Positions 1 to 7,360 of a stretch of 26,851 bases of DNA are shown in pieces; position 1 is the first letter of the stretch; every line of letters starts with the position of its first letter. The translations under genes were made by a program, and so were the position numbers. The DNA is taken from assembly GCA_048421225.1 (NCBI GenBank), contig DBFNRV010000121.1, forward strand, positions 1 through 26,851, given 5' to 3'. Source of the DNA: UMGS946 sp048421225 (GTDB taxonomy: Bacteria > Bacillota > Clostridia > Christensenellales > CAG-138). The notes under the pieces were generated by a model. It was not told the origin of the DNA. It saw nothing but the letters and a program-made list of their open reading frames with translations, and searched no databases.

Positions 1-2
1 AT

Positions 3-695
3 ATAGTTTATATAAATCTGGACGAAACTATAAAGCTTGGGGAGGTTAGGTACACGCTTAAGGCCGAGAGGGCGGAAGCACCTTTGACGGGCTATCAGTT
101 GCTCCTGATCCATGACGGTCCGCACGCTGATGAGATTAAAATAGGCGAACCTATGTCGTATGTAGGCGCTTACGCGGCGATTACAGACATAAATGGGGAC
201 GGAAAGAACGAGGCCATTATTCACTGTAATCTGACAGAATCGGGACAAAGCTATACTTACTTCTCAAATATTGACGACTTCTGCATAATGATGATTGGTT
301 ATCCTGTAAGCGTTGAGAAAGGATATGTCACGATGGAATTTCTCTATGAAATAGCAGGTACAAAGTGCTGCAGGATGAAGTATGCATTTACAAGTGATAC
401 GCTTGTGCAGACTAGTCTATATTATGATATAATAGAATACAATAAAGATTACAAGTATCACCTTATAAAGAAGGATTTTGGTGCGTATGAGTTGATCGAT
501 TCGGATGGTGATGATGAGTACAGGCCGATAACGATCAAGGCGGGCTCGATGATTCAACTTACAAGCACAAATATGAATGACAAAATAAATTTTATAACGG
601 ATAATGGTATAAGGGGCTACTTCAACTGCTCGTTTTCTACGGATGAAATGCTGATAGACGGAATACCACAGTATGACATACTCGAATACAATTAA
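3..695 (+). CDS. C-terminal part of a hypothetical protein with VCBS/FG-GAP-like calcium-loop motifs (5' end outside window)
   Basis: The reading frame is open from base 3 to the TAA at 693-695, so the gene begins upstream of the window. The TTG at 84 is an ordinary internal codon with no ribosome binding site. About 230 residues are visible. Two stretches, DINGDGKNE and DSDGDDEY, have the D-x-N/D-x-D-G spacing of calcium-binding loops as in VCBS or FG-GAP repeats, and the rest is rich in aromatic and beta-strand-like segments. I do not recognise a specific family, and no function is assigned. It could be a secreted or envelope-associated repeat protein, but no signal peptide can be judged because the N-terminus is missing. 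It is followed by 218 bases without a gene before spoIIIAA, so it is probably not part of that operon. Confidence 0.7.
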   Translation: MVYINLDETIKLGEVRYTLKAERAEAPLTGYQLLLIHDGPHADEIKIGEPMSYVGAYAAITDINGDGKNEAIIHCNLTESGQSYTYFSNIDDFCIMMIGYPVSVEKGYVTMEFLYEIAGTKCCRMKYAFTSDTLVQTSLYYDIIEYNKDYKYHLIKKDFGAYELIDSDGDDEYRPITIKAGSMIQLTSTNMNDKINFITDNGIRGYFNCSFSTDEMLIDGIPQYDILEYN

Positions 696-810
696 GTAGC
701 AAAGATTATCGGAGGCTGAGCAAAACTGACGACGGCCTTAATAATTTGTTAGCTATGGGCAGTGGTTAACGGCTCTGCAAGCCTATATTCAGCCTAATAG
801 AATTCCAATC

Positions 811-847
811 CTAATTGTGTTTTATAGTATAAAATAAACATATGCAT
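811..847 (+). promoter_or_regulatory. AT-rich promoter-like stretch upstream of spoIIIAA
   Basis: The 218-base gap before spoIIIAA ends in an AT-rich segment (TTTTATAGTATAAAATAAAC, then CATATGCAT at 839-847). spoIIIA operons are known to be driven by the mother-cell factor sigma-E, whose -10 resembles CATACAAT. CATATGCAT is only a rough match and its spacing from the upstream ATA is short. I can support a promoter region here but not the exact elements. Between 696 and 810 I see nothing recognisable. Confidence 0.3.
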
Positions 848-855
848 CCTTTTGG

Positions 856-882
856 GCGGGCACGTGATAATCGCGTGCCCGC
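856..882 (+). promoter_or_regulatory. Stem-loop in the leader of the spoIIIA operon
   Basis: GCGGGCACG at 856-864 is perfectly complementary to CGTGCCCGC at 874-882, leaving a 9-base loop. It is followed by only three T residues (883-885). It lies 31 bases before the spoIIIAA start codon. It could be a weak terminator for the upstream gene or an attenuator/stabiliser in the spoIIIA leader. The short T run argues against an efficient intrinsic terminator. Confidence 0.5.
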
Positions 883-913
883 TTTCATAGACTCTAACAA
901 AGGGGGACATGCG

Positions 914-1846
914 ATGCTTAATACTACCAATAGGCCATTTGAAAATGAGTTAAAGTATATATTCCCGCCGCGGCTAAGCCGAATACTTGTTTCCGTAGAC
1001 GGCCAAAGAGCTCTCGAGGAGATCCGTATACGTGTCAACAGGCAGGTTCAGCTAATATATTCGGATGGGGATGAGATGATATCGGATATTGCGGCAACTC
1101 TGGACGATTGCTCCAGATTGCTTATAAATATATGCGAACACTCGATCTACGCCAGGGAGGAGGAGCTGAAGCAGGGCTTTGTTACAATAGGCGGTTGCCG
1201 TATAGGACTATGCGGGAGGGCCATCACTGAACGGGGACATATAAGACGCCTGGCGGACGTAACTGGCTTTAACATAAGGATTGCCCGTGAGGTCAGGGAT
1301 GCCGCAAAGCATATCATAAAATTGCTTATAGATGGGTTTGGCCGTCCGGTATCGTCATTGCTTATATCTCCGCCTGGAATCGGCAAGACAACAGCGCTTC
1401 GCGATATTGCACGGAGGTTTAGCGACGGCGTGGGAGTAGCACCCAAAAAGGTTTGTGTTGTAGACGAGAGAAACGAACTTTCGGGAAGCGTAAACGGCGT
1501 TGCCGGCCTGGATCTGGGGTGCCGTACCGACATACTGACAGGCTGCCCAAAGGCGGATGGAATGATGATGGCTGTACGTTCCATGTCCCCTGAGATACTC
1601 CTTACGGACGAGCTGGGGAGCGACAGAGACACAGCCGCGGCGCTTGAGACGGTCAACTGCGGCATAGCGCTGATAGCGAGCGCCCATGCCTCTGACATGG
1701 CGGAGTTAAGGGCAAGGCCGTCGATGAATGCGCTGCTTCACGAAGGAGCGTTTAAAAGGGTGCTACGGCTGACTAGGGATCAATTTGGAATACATGCCTA
1801 TGAGGAATCGGCATATGCGGGATTGAAGGTGAACATAAATGCTTAG
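914..1846 (+). CDS. spoIIIAA: Stage III sporulation protein AA, ATPase of the SpoIIIA-SpoIIQ feeding channel
   Basis: This is a 310-residue AAA/VirB11-like ATPase that in spore formers powers assembly or secretion through the SpoIIIA complex in the mother cell. A P-loop is visible as PPGIGKTT at residues 153-160, and a Walker B-like segment as PEILLTDEL around 226-234. The ATG at 914 was chosen because AGGGGGA at 900-906 sits seven bases upstream and the resulting length matches the family. The frame stays open upstream to an ATG at 842, but that start would lie inside the leader hairpin and has no SD. The gene overlaps spoIIIAB by eight bases, which implies translational coupling. It is the first of eight consecutive spoIIIA genes. 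Confidence 0.96.
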   Translation: MLNTTNRPFENELKYIFPPRLSRILVSVDGQRALEEIRIRVNRQVQLIYSDGDEMISDIAATLDDCSRLLINICEHSIYAREEELKQGFVTIGGCRIGLCGRAITERGHIRRLADVTGFNIRIAREVRDAAKHIIKLLIDGFGRPVSSLLISPPGIGKTTALRDIARRFSDGVGVAPKKVCVVDERNELSGSVNGVAGLDLGCRTDILTGCPKADGMMMAVRSMSPEILLTDELGSDRDTAAALETVNCGIALIASAHASDMAELRARPSMNALLHEGAFKRVLRLTRDQFGIHAYEESAYAGLKVNINA

Positions 1847-2342
1847 ATACATATCCGCGGCCATGATATTTGCCGGTTGCGCCCTGTTCGGCATGAGTAA
1901 AGCTTGGGATATGAAGTCAAGGTTGAGTTTTCTGCAGAACATGAAATATGACATAGAACAGATAAAAAACCAGCTTGAGTTCACCCTACGCCCGATAAAA
2001 AACCTGATCGCCGATTATGCCAACTTCAAGGACGCTGAAATATGGAGACTTCTTTGCGACAACATGGACGGCAGCAGTTCGGCGGGAGATGCATGGCATA
2101 TGGTGGAGCGCAGCAGACAGGAATTTATGCGCCTGAGCGCTGAGGAAAGAAGAATACTGGCCGACTTTGCAAAGGGTTTGGGGACGAGCGACTTAAGCGG
2201 CCAGCTAAGGCAGGCGGAGCTGGCGATTTTGCAGCTTACAGGTGTTATAGACGCTCTTTCAAAAGAGCTTTCGGTTAAAGAGAGGCTCTACGGTTCTCTG
2301 GGAGCGCTCACCGGATTGGCCGCGGCGATACTTATACTCTAG
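1839..2342 (+). CDS. spoIIIAB: Stage III sporulation protein AB
   Basis: The 167-residue protein has a hydrophobic segment at each end (residues about 4-17 and 150-167) around a charged, helical middle. This is the usual SpoIIIAB shape, distantly related to the type II secretion protein GspF. It is a membrane component of the mother-cell SpoIIIA complex that builds the channel to the forespore. It begins inside the end of spoIIIAA and is followed by spoIIIAC 16 bases later. Assignment rests on length, topology and its fixed place as second gene of the operon. Confidence 0.93.
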   Translation: MLRYISAAMIFAGCALFGMSKAWDMKSRLSFLQNMKYDIEQIKNQLEFTLRPIKNLIADYANFKDAEIWRLLCDNMDGSSSAGDAWHMVERSRQEFMRLSAEERRILADFAKGLGTSDLSGQLRQAELAILQLTGVIDALSKELSVKERLYGSLGALTGLAAAILIL

Positions 2343-2358
2343 GCTACGGAGGAATGAA

Positions 2359-2556
2359 ATGGGGATTGACATAATACTTAAGATTGCGGGTATAGGGATA
2401 CTTGTCGCCGTGGCCTGCCAGCTTTTGAAGCAGACAGGGCGCGACGATATAGCGATGATAACGGCGCTGGCCGGCATTATCATAGCGCTGATGATGGTTT
2501 TAAATCAGATAGGGGCGCTCTTTGACAGCGTATCACGTATCTTCGGTCTATATTAA
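2359..2556 (+). CDS. spoIIIAC: Stage III sporulation protein AC
   Basis: This 65-residue protein has two hydrophobic helices (about residues 4-20 and 33-52) joined by the polar segment LLKQTGRDDIA, typical of SpoIIIAC. It is a small membrane part of the SpoIIIA complex. A clear SD (GGAGG at 2348-2352) precedes the ATG. It lies in order between spoIIIAB and spoIIIAD with short gaps. Confidence 0.94.
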   Translation: MGIDIILKIAGIGILVAVACQLLKQTGRDDIAMITALAGIIIALMMVLNQIGALFDSVSRIFGLY

Positions 2557-2570
2557 ATGGGTGACTATAT

Positions 2571-2957
2571 ATGGCTATATTTAAAATAGCGGGTATTGCG
2601 ATTATCGCGGTTACGCTTGTGATGGTTATACGGTCGTACAAGCCGGAGATGGCGATTCAGGTGAGTATAGCGGCAGGTATTACGCTGCTAATCATTGTGG
2701 TGGGGGAGATTACAGGATTCGTTGATACCATAAAAAATGCCGCCGCCAGCTACGGCCTTAACAGCGATTACATTATGCTGATATTTAAGGTAGTGGGAAT
2801 AGCATATATAATCCAGCTTGCGTCGCAGATATGTACGGATGCGGGCGAGAGCGCAATAGCGTCCAAAGTCGAGCTTGCAGGAAGGGTTATGATACTGATT
2901 GCGGCGGCGCCTACCGCATTTTCAATACTGGATATGATTCTGGATCTGGTGCCATGA
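2571..2957 (+). CDS. spoIIIAD: Stage III sporulation protein AD
   Basis: The 128-residue protein is almost entirely hydrophobic and reads as about four transmembrane helices, as expected for SpoIIIAD. It shares sequence character with SpoIIIAC, to which it is known to be related. It ends with an ATGA overlap onto spoIIIAE, indicating translational coupling. It is part of the mother-cell membrane complex required for forespore development. Confidence 0.94.
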   Translation: MAIFKIAGIAIIAVTLVMVIRSYKPEMAIQVSIAAGITLLIIVVGEITGFVDTIKNAAASYGLNSDYIMLIFKVVGIAYIIQLASQICTDAGESAIASKVELAGRVMILIAAAPTAFSILDMILDLVP

Positions 2958-4144
2958 TTAGGATCCATGCCAAAATGTTGCTGTTAGCAGCTGTAACGCT
3001 TTTGATATTGCCCGCTTTCGCATTGGCGGCGGACGACAACGTAGAAGGCGATACGATTGAAGACATCGATTGGGAAATCCGGTCGCAGCTTGGAGGTTAC
3101 GATCTGTCCGAGTGGCAGTCCGAGCTAGACGCGATGGAATGGGATATATTTAAGGGCGAATCTGCGGCTGATATCATATACCAACAGGCGGCTGGCGAAG
3201 CGGCGATAGAACCTGGCGAAACGTTAGAATCTATTCTGGGGATGGTGAAGTCCGAACTGGCGTCAAATCTCGGACTGCTTGCCGGATTTGTATGTTCGGC
3301 GCTTATAGGCGGATTCGCGGATATACTGATAGGCGGAAAAGAAAAGAGCGGGCTGAAGACGCTGACGGGATTTATCTGTTATGGGCTATCGGTAGGCTTA
3401 GTTGTATATGCATTGGGGCGTATGGCGGGCATAGCCGGAAAAGCAATAGGGGGGATATCCAATCTTACAGAAGCTGTATTGCCTGTAATGACGACCATGC
3501 TGTCCGCAGCGGGGGGGATAGAGGCAAATGCCGCAATAAGTCCGCTACTAGCCTTTTTGAGCAGTACAGTGATTAAGGTAATTCAGTCCCTAATAGTGCC
3601 GATAGTGCTCGCTGGGGGTGTTTTGGCCCTTATAAACAACTTGACTGGACGGGCGCAGCTTGGCCAGCTGTACTCTCTTAGTAAAAATTCGGCTAAATGG
3701 ATACTGGGGTTCATGTTTACACTATATATTGGCATAACAGCGATTTCTGGAATAGCCGTATCCTCGGTAAGCGGCCTCTCGCTAAAGACGGCAAAGTTCG
3801 CCATAGACAAATTTGTCCCGATAATTGGCGGCATGGTTTCGGGAACGGTAGATACGGTTATGGGATGCTCAATGATCGTAAAAAACGCGGCGGGCGTGGC
3901 TTCAATTTTAATAGCCGTGGGCCGTGTAGTGTCACCACTTATTCAGATAGCGTGCACAATGTTTACCCTTAGAATAGCTGCCGCTATATGCGAGCCCATA
4001 GCCGCCCCCAGCCTTCCCAAAATGCTGTCGTCGGTGGCTGATGTAGCCGGATACCTGTTCGCCGCGGTGATAGGCTGCGGTCTTATGTTTATAATAACAA
4101 TGGGCATAATCATTGGGACGGGAAACATATATATAAGTGGGTGA
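2954..4144 (+). CDS. spoIIIAE: Stage III sporulation protein AE, polytopic membrane protein
   Basis: Read from the ATG at 2954, which overlaps the spoIIIAD stop by four bases, the protein has 396 residues, close to the roughly 400 usual for SpoIIIAE. The frame is open further upstream, but those candidates lie within spoIIIAD. The N-terminus is a convincing signal peptide: basic MIRIHAK, a hydrophobic core, then ALA-A around residue 25. An acidic extracytoplasmic segment follows, then about seven or eight membrane helices from residue 95 onward. SpoIIIAE is the largest membrane subunit of the channel complex. Confidence 0.95.
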   Translation: MIRIHAKMLLLAAVTLLILPAFALAADDNVEGDTIEDIDWEIRSQLGGYDLSEWQSELDAMEWDIFKGESAADIIYQQAAGEAAIEPGETLESILGMVKSELASNLGLLAGFVCSALIGGFADILIGGKEKSGLKTLTGFICYGLSVGLVVYALGRMAGIAGKAIGGISNLTEAVLPVMTTMLSAAGGIEANAAISPLLAFLSSTVIKVIQSLIVPIVLAGGVLALINNLTGRAQLGQLYSLSKNSAKWILGFMFTLYIGITAISGIAVSSVSGLSLKTAKFAIDKFVPIIGGMVSGTVDTVMGCSMIVKNAAGVASILIAVGRVVSPLIQIACTMFTLRIAAAICEPIAAPSLPKMLSSVADVAGYLFAAVIGCGLMFIITMGIIIGTGNIYISG

Positions 4145-4148
4145 TGAT

Positions 4149-4319
4149 ATGGAGTGGATATATCAACAGGTTATAAAGATAGCGGCAGTATCCATAACTG
4201 CGATGCTTCTAAAGTTCGCGTTGCCTGATGGAAAGCTAAAATCTAGCGCAGAGAAGGTCATAGATATGGCGGTGCTATTGACCATTGCAGAGCCTATCGT
4301 CAGCCTGTTTTACTTTTAG
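4149..4319 (+). CDS. spoIIIAF: Short stage III sporulation protein AF, membrane part only
   Basis: The 56-residue protein (ATG at 4149, with GGGTGA at 4138-4143 as SD) has two hydrophobic helices and the motif ALPDGKLKSSAEKVIDMAVLL, which matches the N-terminal membrane part of SpoIIIAF. Bacillus SpoIIIAF is about 206 residues, with a soluble C-terminal ring-forming domain. Here the frame stops right after the second helix. spoIIIAG starts 19 bases later with its own GGGAGGTG, so there is no room for a frameshifted remainder. The sequence therefore encodes a naturally minimal SpoIIIAF or one that has lost its soluble domain. An in-frame GTG at 4137 is a less likely start. Confidence 0.85.
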   Translation: MEWIYQQVIKIAAVSITAMLLKFALPDGKLKSSAEKVIDMAVLLTIAEPIVSLFYF

Positions 4320-4338
4320 ACGCGGGAGGTGAGATTAA

Positions 4339-4905
4339 ATGCAGGGCAAAACGAAGATGTGGGACACGCTGATTGCCAAAATAAAGAGCAATAAAAAACT
4401 CGAAATATCAATATATGTAGTTCTGGGCCTGGCCGCGGTGCTTATATATGTATCTACAATAATGCCCAAAAGCCCTGAAGAACCAAATAACAGCGATGTA
4501 GTAGTATCCGAGGTTTCGGCCTCTACCGAATCAGGATTGGAAGAACGTCTTGCAAAAACGCTGTCGGGCATAAAGGGCGTAGGAAGGGTTGAAGTGATGA
4601 TTACATATGAAACTACATCGAGACTGGTACCGGCTATGTCCAAAGACACGCAGCAGAACAGCTCATCAGGCAGCGATGGGAGCGAGTCGCAGACCAATAC
4701 CGAATCCTCTTCTCCAGCAACAATATCTAAAAACGGCGGGAACGAACCGATCGTTCTCACGGAGGTGCAGCCGCTGGTGCGCGGCGTAATAGTTGTAGCC
4801 GAGGGCGTTGAGGATATAGCGGTAAAGCTGAATTTGCAATATGCCGTTAAGACGGTGCTGGGGATAGAAGACGATTGCATAGAAGTATTCGAAATGGAAC
4901 AATAG
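4339..4905 (+). CDS. spoIIIAG: Stage III sporulation protein AG
   Basis: This 188-residue protein has a basic cytoplasmic N-terminus, one transmembrane helix (about residues 23-41) and an extracytoplasmic domain containing GIKGVGRVEVMITYE, the start of the ring-building fold. A Ser/Asn/Gln-rich insert follows at about residues 100-130. SpoIIIAG forms large rings in the intermembrane space of the sporangium, related to type III secretion ring proteins. The SD GGGAGGTG lies just upstream of the ATG. It sits directly before spoIIIAH. Confidence 0.94.
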   Translation: MQGKTKMWDTLIAKIKSNKKLEISIYVVLGLAAVLIYVSTIMPKSPEEPNNSDVVVSEVSASTESGLEERLAKTLSGIKGVGRVEVMITYETTSRLVPAMSKDTQQNSSSGSDGSESQTNTESSSPATISKNGGNEPIVLTEVQPLVRGVIVVAEGVEDIAVKLNLQYAVKTVLGIEDDCIEVFEMEQ

Positions 4906-4925
4906 AAAAGGAAGGTGCTAATATT

Positions 4926-5459
4926 ATGAAAAAGTTGAAGGTAAACGCCAGAACAGTCGGAATCATTGCGGTTGTAGCCGCACTGCTTATTGGAGCCGTA
5001 TACTTAAACGTGCAGCTCAACGGTCAGGCGCCATCACCCGCGCCCAGTCCGTCGCCGACACATTCTGCCGGCGGTACGGATATCGATGCTTCAATACAGT
5101 CGAGCGCCGGTACGAATTACTTTGCTGATTTCAGAACCAGTCGTGAACAAACGCGAAACAGGGAGATAGAATACCTTAACGCTATTATCAATAACGAGAA
5201 CACAGACGCCGAAACCCTTAAGGACGCGCAGCAGCAGATGACTGAAATAGTGGATTGTATGGAAAAGGAGTTTACCATTGAGAGCCTGTTAAAGGCGAAA
5301 GGCTTCACGGACGCGGCGGTTACCTTCCACTATGGATCGGTTAATGTGATTGTCGACACCGCAACGCTTAGTAACGAGGATGTGGCCCAAATACTTGACA
5401 TAGTAAAACGTGAGACGGGCGAGGAGGCACAGAACATCAAGGTAAGCGCGAATAATTGA
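4926..5459 (+). CDS. spoIIIAH: Stage III sporulation protein AH, partner of the forespore channel protein
   Basis: The ATG at 4926 has the SD GGAAGG at 4910-4915 and gives 177 residues. Upstream in-frame codons fall inside spoIIIAG. It has an N-terminal transmembrane helix (about 10-28), a short Pro/Ser linker (SPAPSPSPTHS), then a YscJ/FliF-like domain with DAAVTFHYGSVNVIVDT. SpoIIIAH is anchored in the mother-cell membrane and binds SpoIIQ or an equivalent forespore protein across the intermembrane space. It is the last gene of the spoIIIA operon. Confidence 0.95.
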   Translation: MKKLKVNARTVGIIAVVAALLIGAVYLNVQLNGQAPSPAPSPSPTHSAGGTDIDASIQSSAGTNYFADFRTSREQTRNREIEYLNAIINNENTDAETLKDAQQQMTEIVDCMEKEFTIESLLKAKGFTDAAVTFHYGSVNVIVDTATLSNEDVAQILDIVKRETGEEAQNIKVSANN

Positions 5460-5475
5460 TTTTGTCCAATCTTTT

Positions 5476-5527
5476 CAGAAAAAACACCTTTGCTTAATGT
5501 TTTTGATTGCATTAACGGTGTTTTCTG
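5476..5527. promoter_or_regulatory. Large imperfect dyad between spoIIIAH and asp23, overlapping the asp23 promoter
   Basis: CAGAAAAAACACC (5476-5488) pairs with GGTGTTTTCTG (5517-5527) apart from two extra A residues. Inside it, TTAATG (5494-5499) pairs with CATTAA (5510-5515). There is no T-run after the 3' arm, so it is not a classical terminator for the plus strand. The dyad covers the -35 element and spacer of the promoter at 5507-5534, which fits an operator. It could instead be an RNA hairpin ending the spoIIIA message. Confidence 0.45.
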
Positions 5528-5534
5528 GTATAAT
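5507..5534 (+). promoter_or_regulatory. Sigma-A-type promoter of the asp23-amaP operon
   Basis: TTGCAT at 5507-5512 and TATAAT at 5529-5534 are separated by 16 bases, with a TGG just before the -10 giving an extended -10 context. It lies about 65 bases upstream of the asp23 start and directly downstream of the spoIIIA operon. This implies vegetative expression of the Asp23 module, separate from sporulation genes. Confidence 0.7.
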
Positions 5535-5597
5535 GATTATATAATCGGTGGATTAATCCACAGGTAAGAGATTATACCCAATAAGGAGGAAATAACT

Positions 5598-6005
5598 ATG
5601 ACACCCGAAAATGATATCAGCACCGAGGTACTCTCAAACGAGGGTGGAAAGATAGTGTTCGCTCCCGACGTGGTTGCCACCATCGCCGGACTTGCTACGG
5701 CAGAAGTTAAGGGCGTGACATCCATGAGCGGCAACATGGTCGAAGGTTTTACCGAGATGTTTGGCAAAAAGAACCTTACCAAGGGCGTGAAGGTTGAAGT
5801 CGGCACGGAGGAAACCGCGATTGACCTTAGTGTAGTCATTGAATACGGATACCGCATCCATGAGGTATGCTCAAAGGTTCAACAGGAAGTTAAGAATGCG
5901 GTTGAAACCATGACCGGACTTAAGGTTGTTCGAGTCAATGTGTATGTGCAGGCTATAAACTTTGCAAAACCGGAGGATAAGCAGTTGCCGGAATCCGGCG
6001 AATAG
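5598..6005 (+). CDS. Asp23/Gls24 family envelope stress protein
   Basis: This 135-residue protein has the full Asp23 (DUF322) signature: GKIVFAPDVVATIAGLATAEVKGV near the N-terminus, then a central VEVGTEETAIDLSVVIEYG and the C-terminal MTGLKVVRVNVYVQAI. Members associate with the cytoplasmic face of the membrane through AmaP and respond to cell-envelope or alkaline stress. The SD AAGGAGGAAA is ideal. The next genes, amaP and DUF2273, are its normal partners. Clostridial genomes often hold several paralogues, so I give no symbol. Confidence 0.93.
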   Translation: MTPENDISTEVLSNEGGKIVFAPDVVATIAGLATAEVKGVTSMSGNMVEGFTEMFGKKNLTKGVKVEVGTEETAIDLSVVIEYGYRIHEVCSKVQQEVKNAVETMTGLKVVRVNVYVQAINFAKPEDKQLPESGE

Positions 6006-6043
6006 TTCTGGTTCCTGCAGTAGTCAATAACAAATAGAAAAAG

Positions 6044-6077
6044 ATTCGGGCGGAGCCAATAAGGTGTCCGTCCGAAT
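6044..6077 (+). promoter_or_regulatory. Stem-loop between asp23 and amaP
   Basis: ATTCGGGCGGA at 6044-6054 pairs with TCCGTCCGAAT at 6067-6077 along all 11 positions, with a single G-T wobble, around a 12-base loop. It is not followed by a T-run. The amaP SD (AAGGAGA) begins about 10 bases after the 3' arm. It may act as a processing or stability element giving unequal levels of Asp23 and AmaP. Confidence 0.5.
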
Positions 6078-6102
6078 ATGGTATTCTGAAGGAGAAACGG
6101 AA

Positions 6103-6669
6103 ATGAAGCCGAAACTGTTTGATAAAATAATTCTGGCTCTTTTGCTTATTGTTGTAATCGCAATCGCGCTGGCTCTCATAGGTATGGCGGCTGGATTTAT
6201 AAGCGCACAGATGGTTGACAGCGTGCTTAACTATCCATATGCCGGCCCTATTGGAGCGCTTGTTACGGGTGTTATAGGATTGCTTTTGCTTATATTTGCA
6301 ATGAGACTGCTGTTCTTTGGCGGCTCCGGTTCAAAGCAGACGGCTCCAAGCGCGGCTTTGATAAGGGCTTCGGACGTAGGGGCTACATATATAACGCTTG
6401 CGGCCCTCGACGCTATGGCGCAGAGGTTCTGCAGATCACAAAAACAAATACGTGAGTGTGTTACCGCGATTGGAACGTCGGCTCAAGGGATTAATGTAAA
6501 TATAAAGATAGCGCTCATGCCGGAAACCAACATTCCAGAGTTTACGGACGAGCTGTCGCATAGTCTGAAGGAGCATATAGAAAAATATTCCGGAATTCAG
6601 GTAACGGATGTAAGGATTCTGGTTGTAAATCCATCTAATCAATCGGCTCAACAACCGGCCATAAGCTGA
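6103..6669 (+). CDS. amaP: Alkaline shock response membrane anchor protein AmaP
   Basis: The ATG at 6103 follows AAGGAGA and gives 188 residues. An in-frame GTG at 6064 lies in the intercistronic hairpin and is rejected as the start. The N-terminus carries two transmembrane helices (about residues 8-34 and 48-70) with the loop YPYAGPIGALVTG. The C-terminal half is a soluble Asp23-like domain with NVNIKIALMPETNIPEF and IQVTDVRILV. AmaP tethers Asp23 to the membrane. Position between asp23 and DUF2273 is the standard arrangement. Confidence 0.9.
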   Translation: MKPKLFDKIILALLLIVVIAIALALIGMAAGFISAQMVDSVLNYPYAGPIGALVTGVIGLLLLIFAMRLLFFGGSGSKQTAPSAALIRASDVGATYITLAALDAMAQRFCRSQKQIRECVTAIGTSAQGINVNIKIALMPETNIPEFTDELSHSLKEHIEKYSGIQVTDVRILVVNPSNQSAQQPAIS

Positions 6670-6681
6670 CGGGGTGCTGCT

Positions 6682-6906
6682 ATGAATTCAAATTTAACCG
6701 AATTTCTTAATAGGCATAAATGGCGCATCCTGCTGGTGCTGGCCGGTCTGCTGGTGCTGATACTCTGCTTTACCATAGGTTTCTGGAGAACCCTTTTGAT
6801 AGCCGCCGTTGTCACGGCATGCTATTTTCTGGGGCGTCTGCTTGATAAGGGAGGCAGGGGAAGCATAAAAGCCTTTTTTGAAGCGATATTTAAGGATAAC
6901 CGGTAA
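6682..6906 (+). CDS. DUF2273 small membrane protein
   Basis: This 74-residue protein has two adjacent transmembrane helices (about residues 14-31 and 33-48) followed by a basic tail ending FKDNR. This is the usual DUF2273 form found in Asp23/AmaP operons. Its molecular role is not known to me. GGGGTG precedes the ATG by six bases. It closes the envelope-stress module 37 bases before nusB. Confidence 0.85.
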   Translation: MNSNLTEFLNRHKWRILLVLAGLLVLILCFTIGFWRTLLIAAVVTACYFLGRLLDKGGRGSIKAFFEAIFKDNR

Positions 6907-6943
6907 TCATTCACCTGTATATTAAACCGGCCTGGAGGAATAT

Positions 6944-7360
6944 ATGAGCAGAAGAACCGCCAGAGAAGTGGCGATGAAGTTGGCATTTGCCCGCATGTTT
7001 GGGGGCGACGACACATATGAAGCGATACTTGAACAATCAGGCATCACCGAGACCCCGAAGCAAGAGGACGTTGATTTTTCCAACGAGCTTTTGAGCGGTG
7101 TTGCAAACAATGAGGATAAAATAGATTCAATTATAGGCGAATTGTCGATAGGATGGGAAATACAGCGTATTTCCAAGGTTGAGTTATGTATTCTCAGAAT
7201 ATCTATATTCGAAATATTATATTGCGACCGTATATCGGACAGCGTTTCAATCAACGAGGCTGTTGAGCTTGCAAAACGTTTTGGAGACGTTAGCTCGTCG
7301 TCGTTTGTAAATGGTATTTTGGGCACCCTCAGCAGGAAAAAAACGGCGGAAGACCAATGA
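6944..7360 (+). CDS. nusB: Transcription antitermination factor NusB
   Basis: This 138-residue protein is all-helical in character and has the NusB signatures: SRRTAREVAMKLAF at the N-terminus, KVELCILRISIFEILY in the middle, and SVSINEAVELAKRFG followed by SFVNGILGTL near the C-terminus. NusB binds boxA RNA with S10 (NusE) in rRNA antitermination. The ATG at 6944 follows TGGAGGAA. The stop overlaps the next start (ATGA), so it is coupled to the TsaD-like gene. Confidence 0.96.
   Translation: MSRRTAREVAMKLAFARMFGGDDTYEAILEQSGITETPKQEDVDFSNELLSGVANNEDKIDSIIGELSIGWEIQRISKVELCILRISIFEILYCDRISDSVSINEAVELAKRFGDVSSSSFVNGILGTLSRKKTAEDQ

Noticed and set aside
842..913. Upstream start for spoIIIAA at ATG 842
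   Set aside because: It has no SD and lies in the leader hairpin. ATG 914 has AGGGGGA and gives the normal length.
1147..1698. Long minus-strand frames opposite spoIIIAA
   Set aside because: They are shadows of the coding frame. spoIIIAA has clear motifs on the plus strand.
4149..4338. Frameshift explaining the short spoIIIAF
   Set aside because: Only 19 bases separate its stop from the spoIIIAG start, with a good SD between. There is no room for the missing domain.
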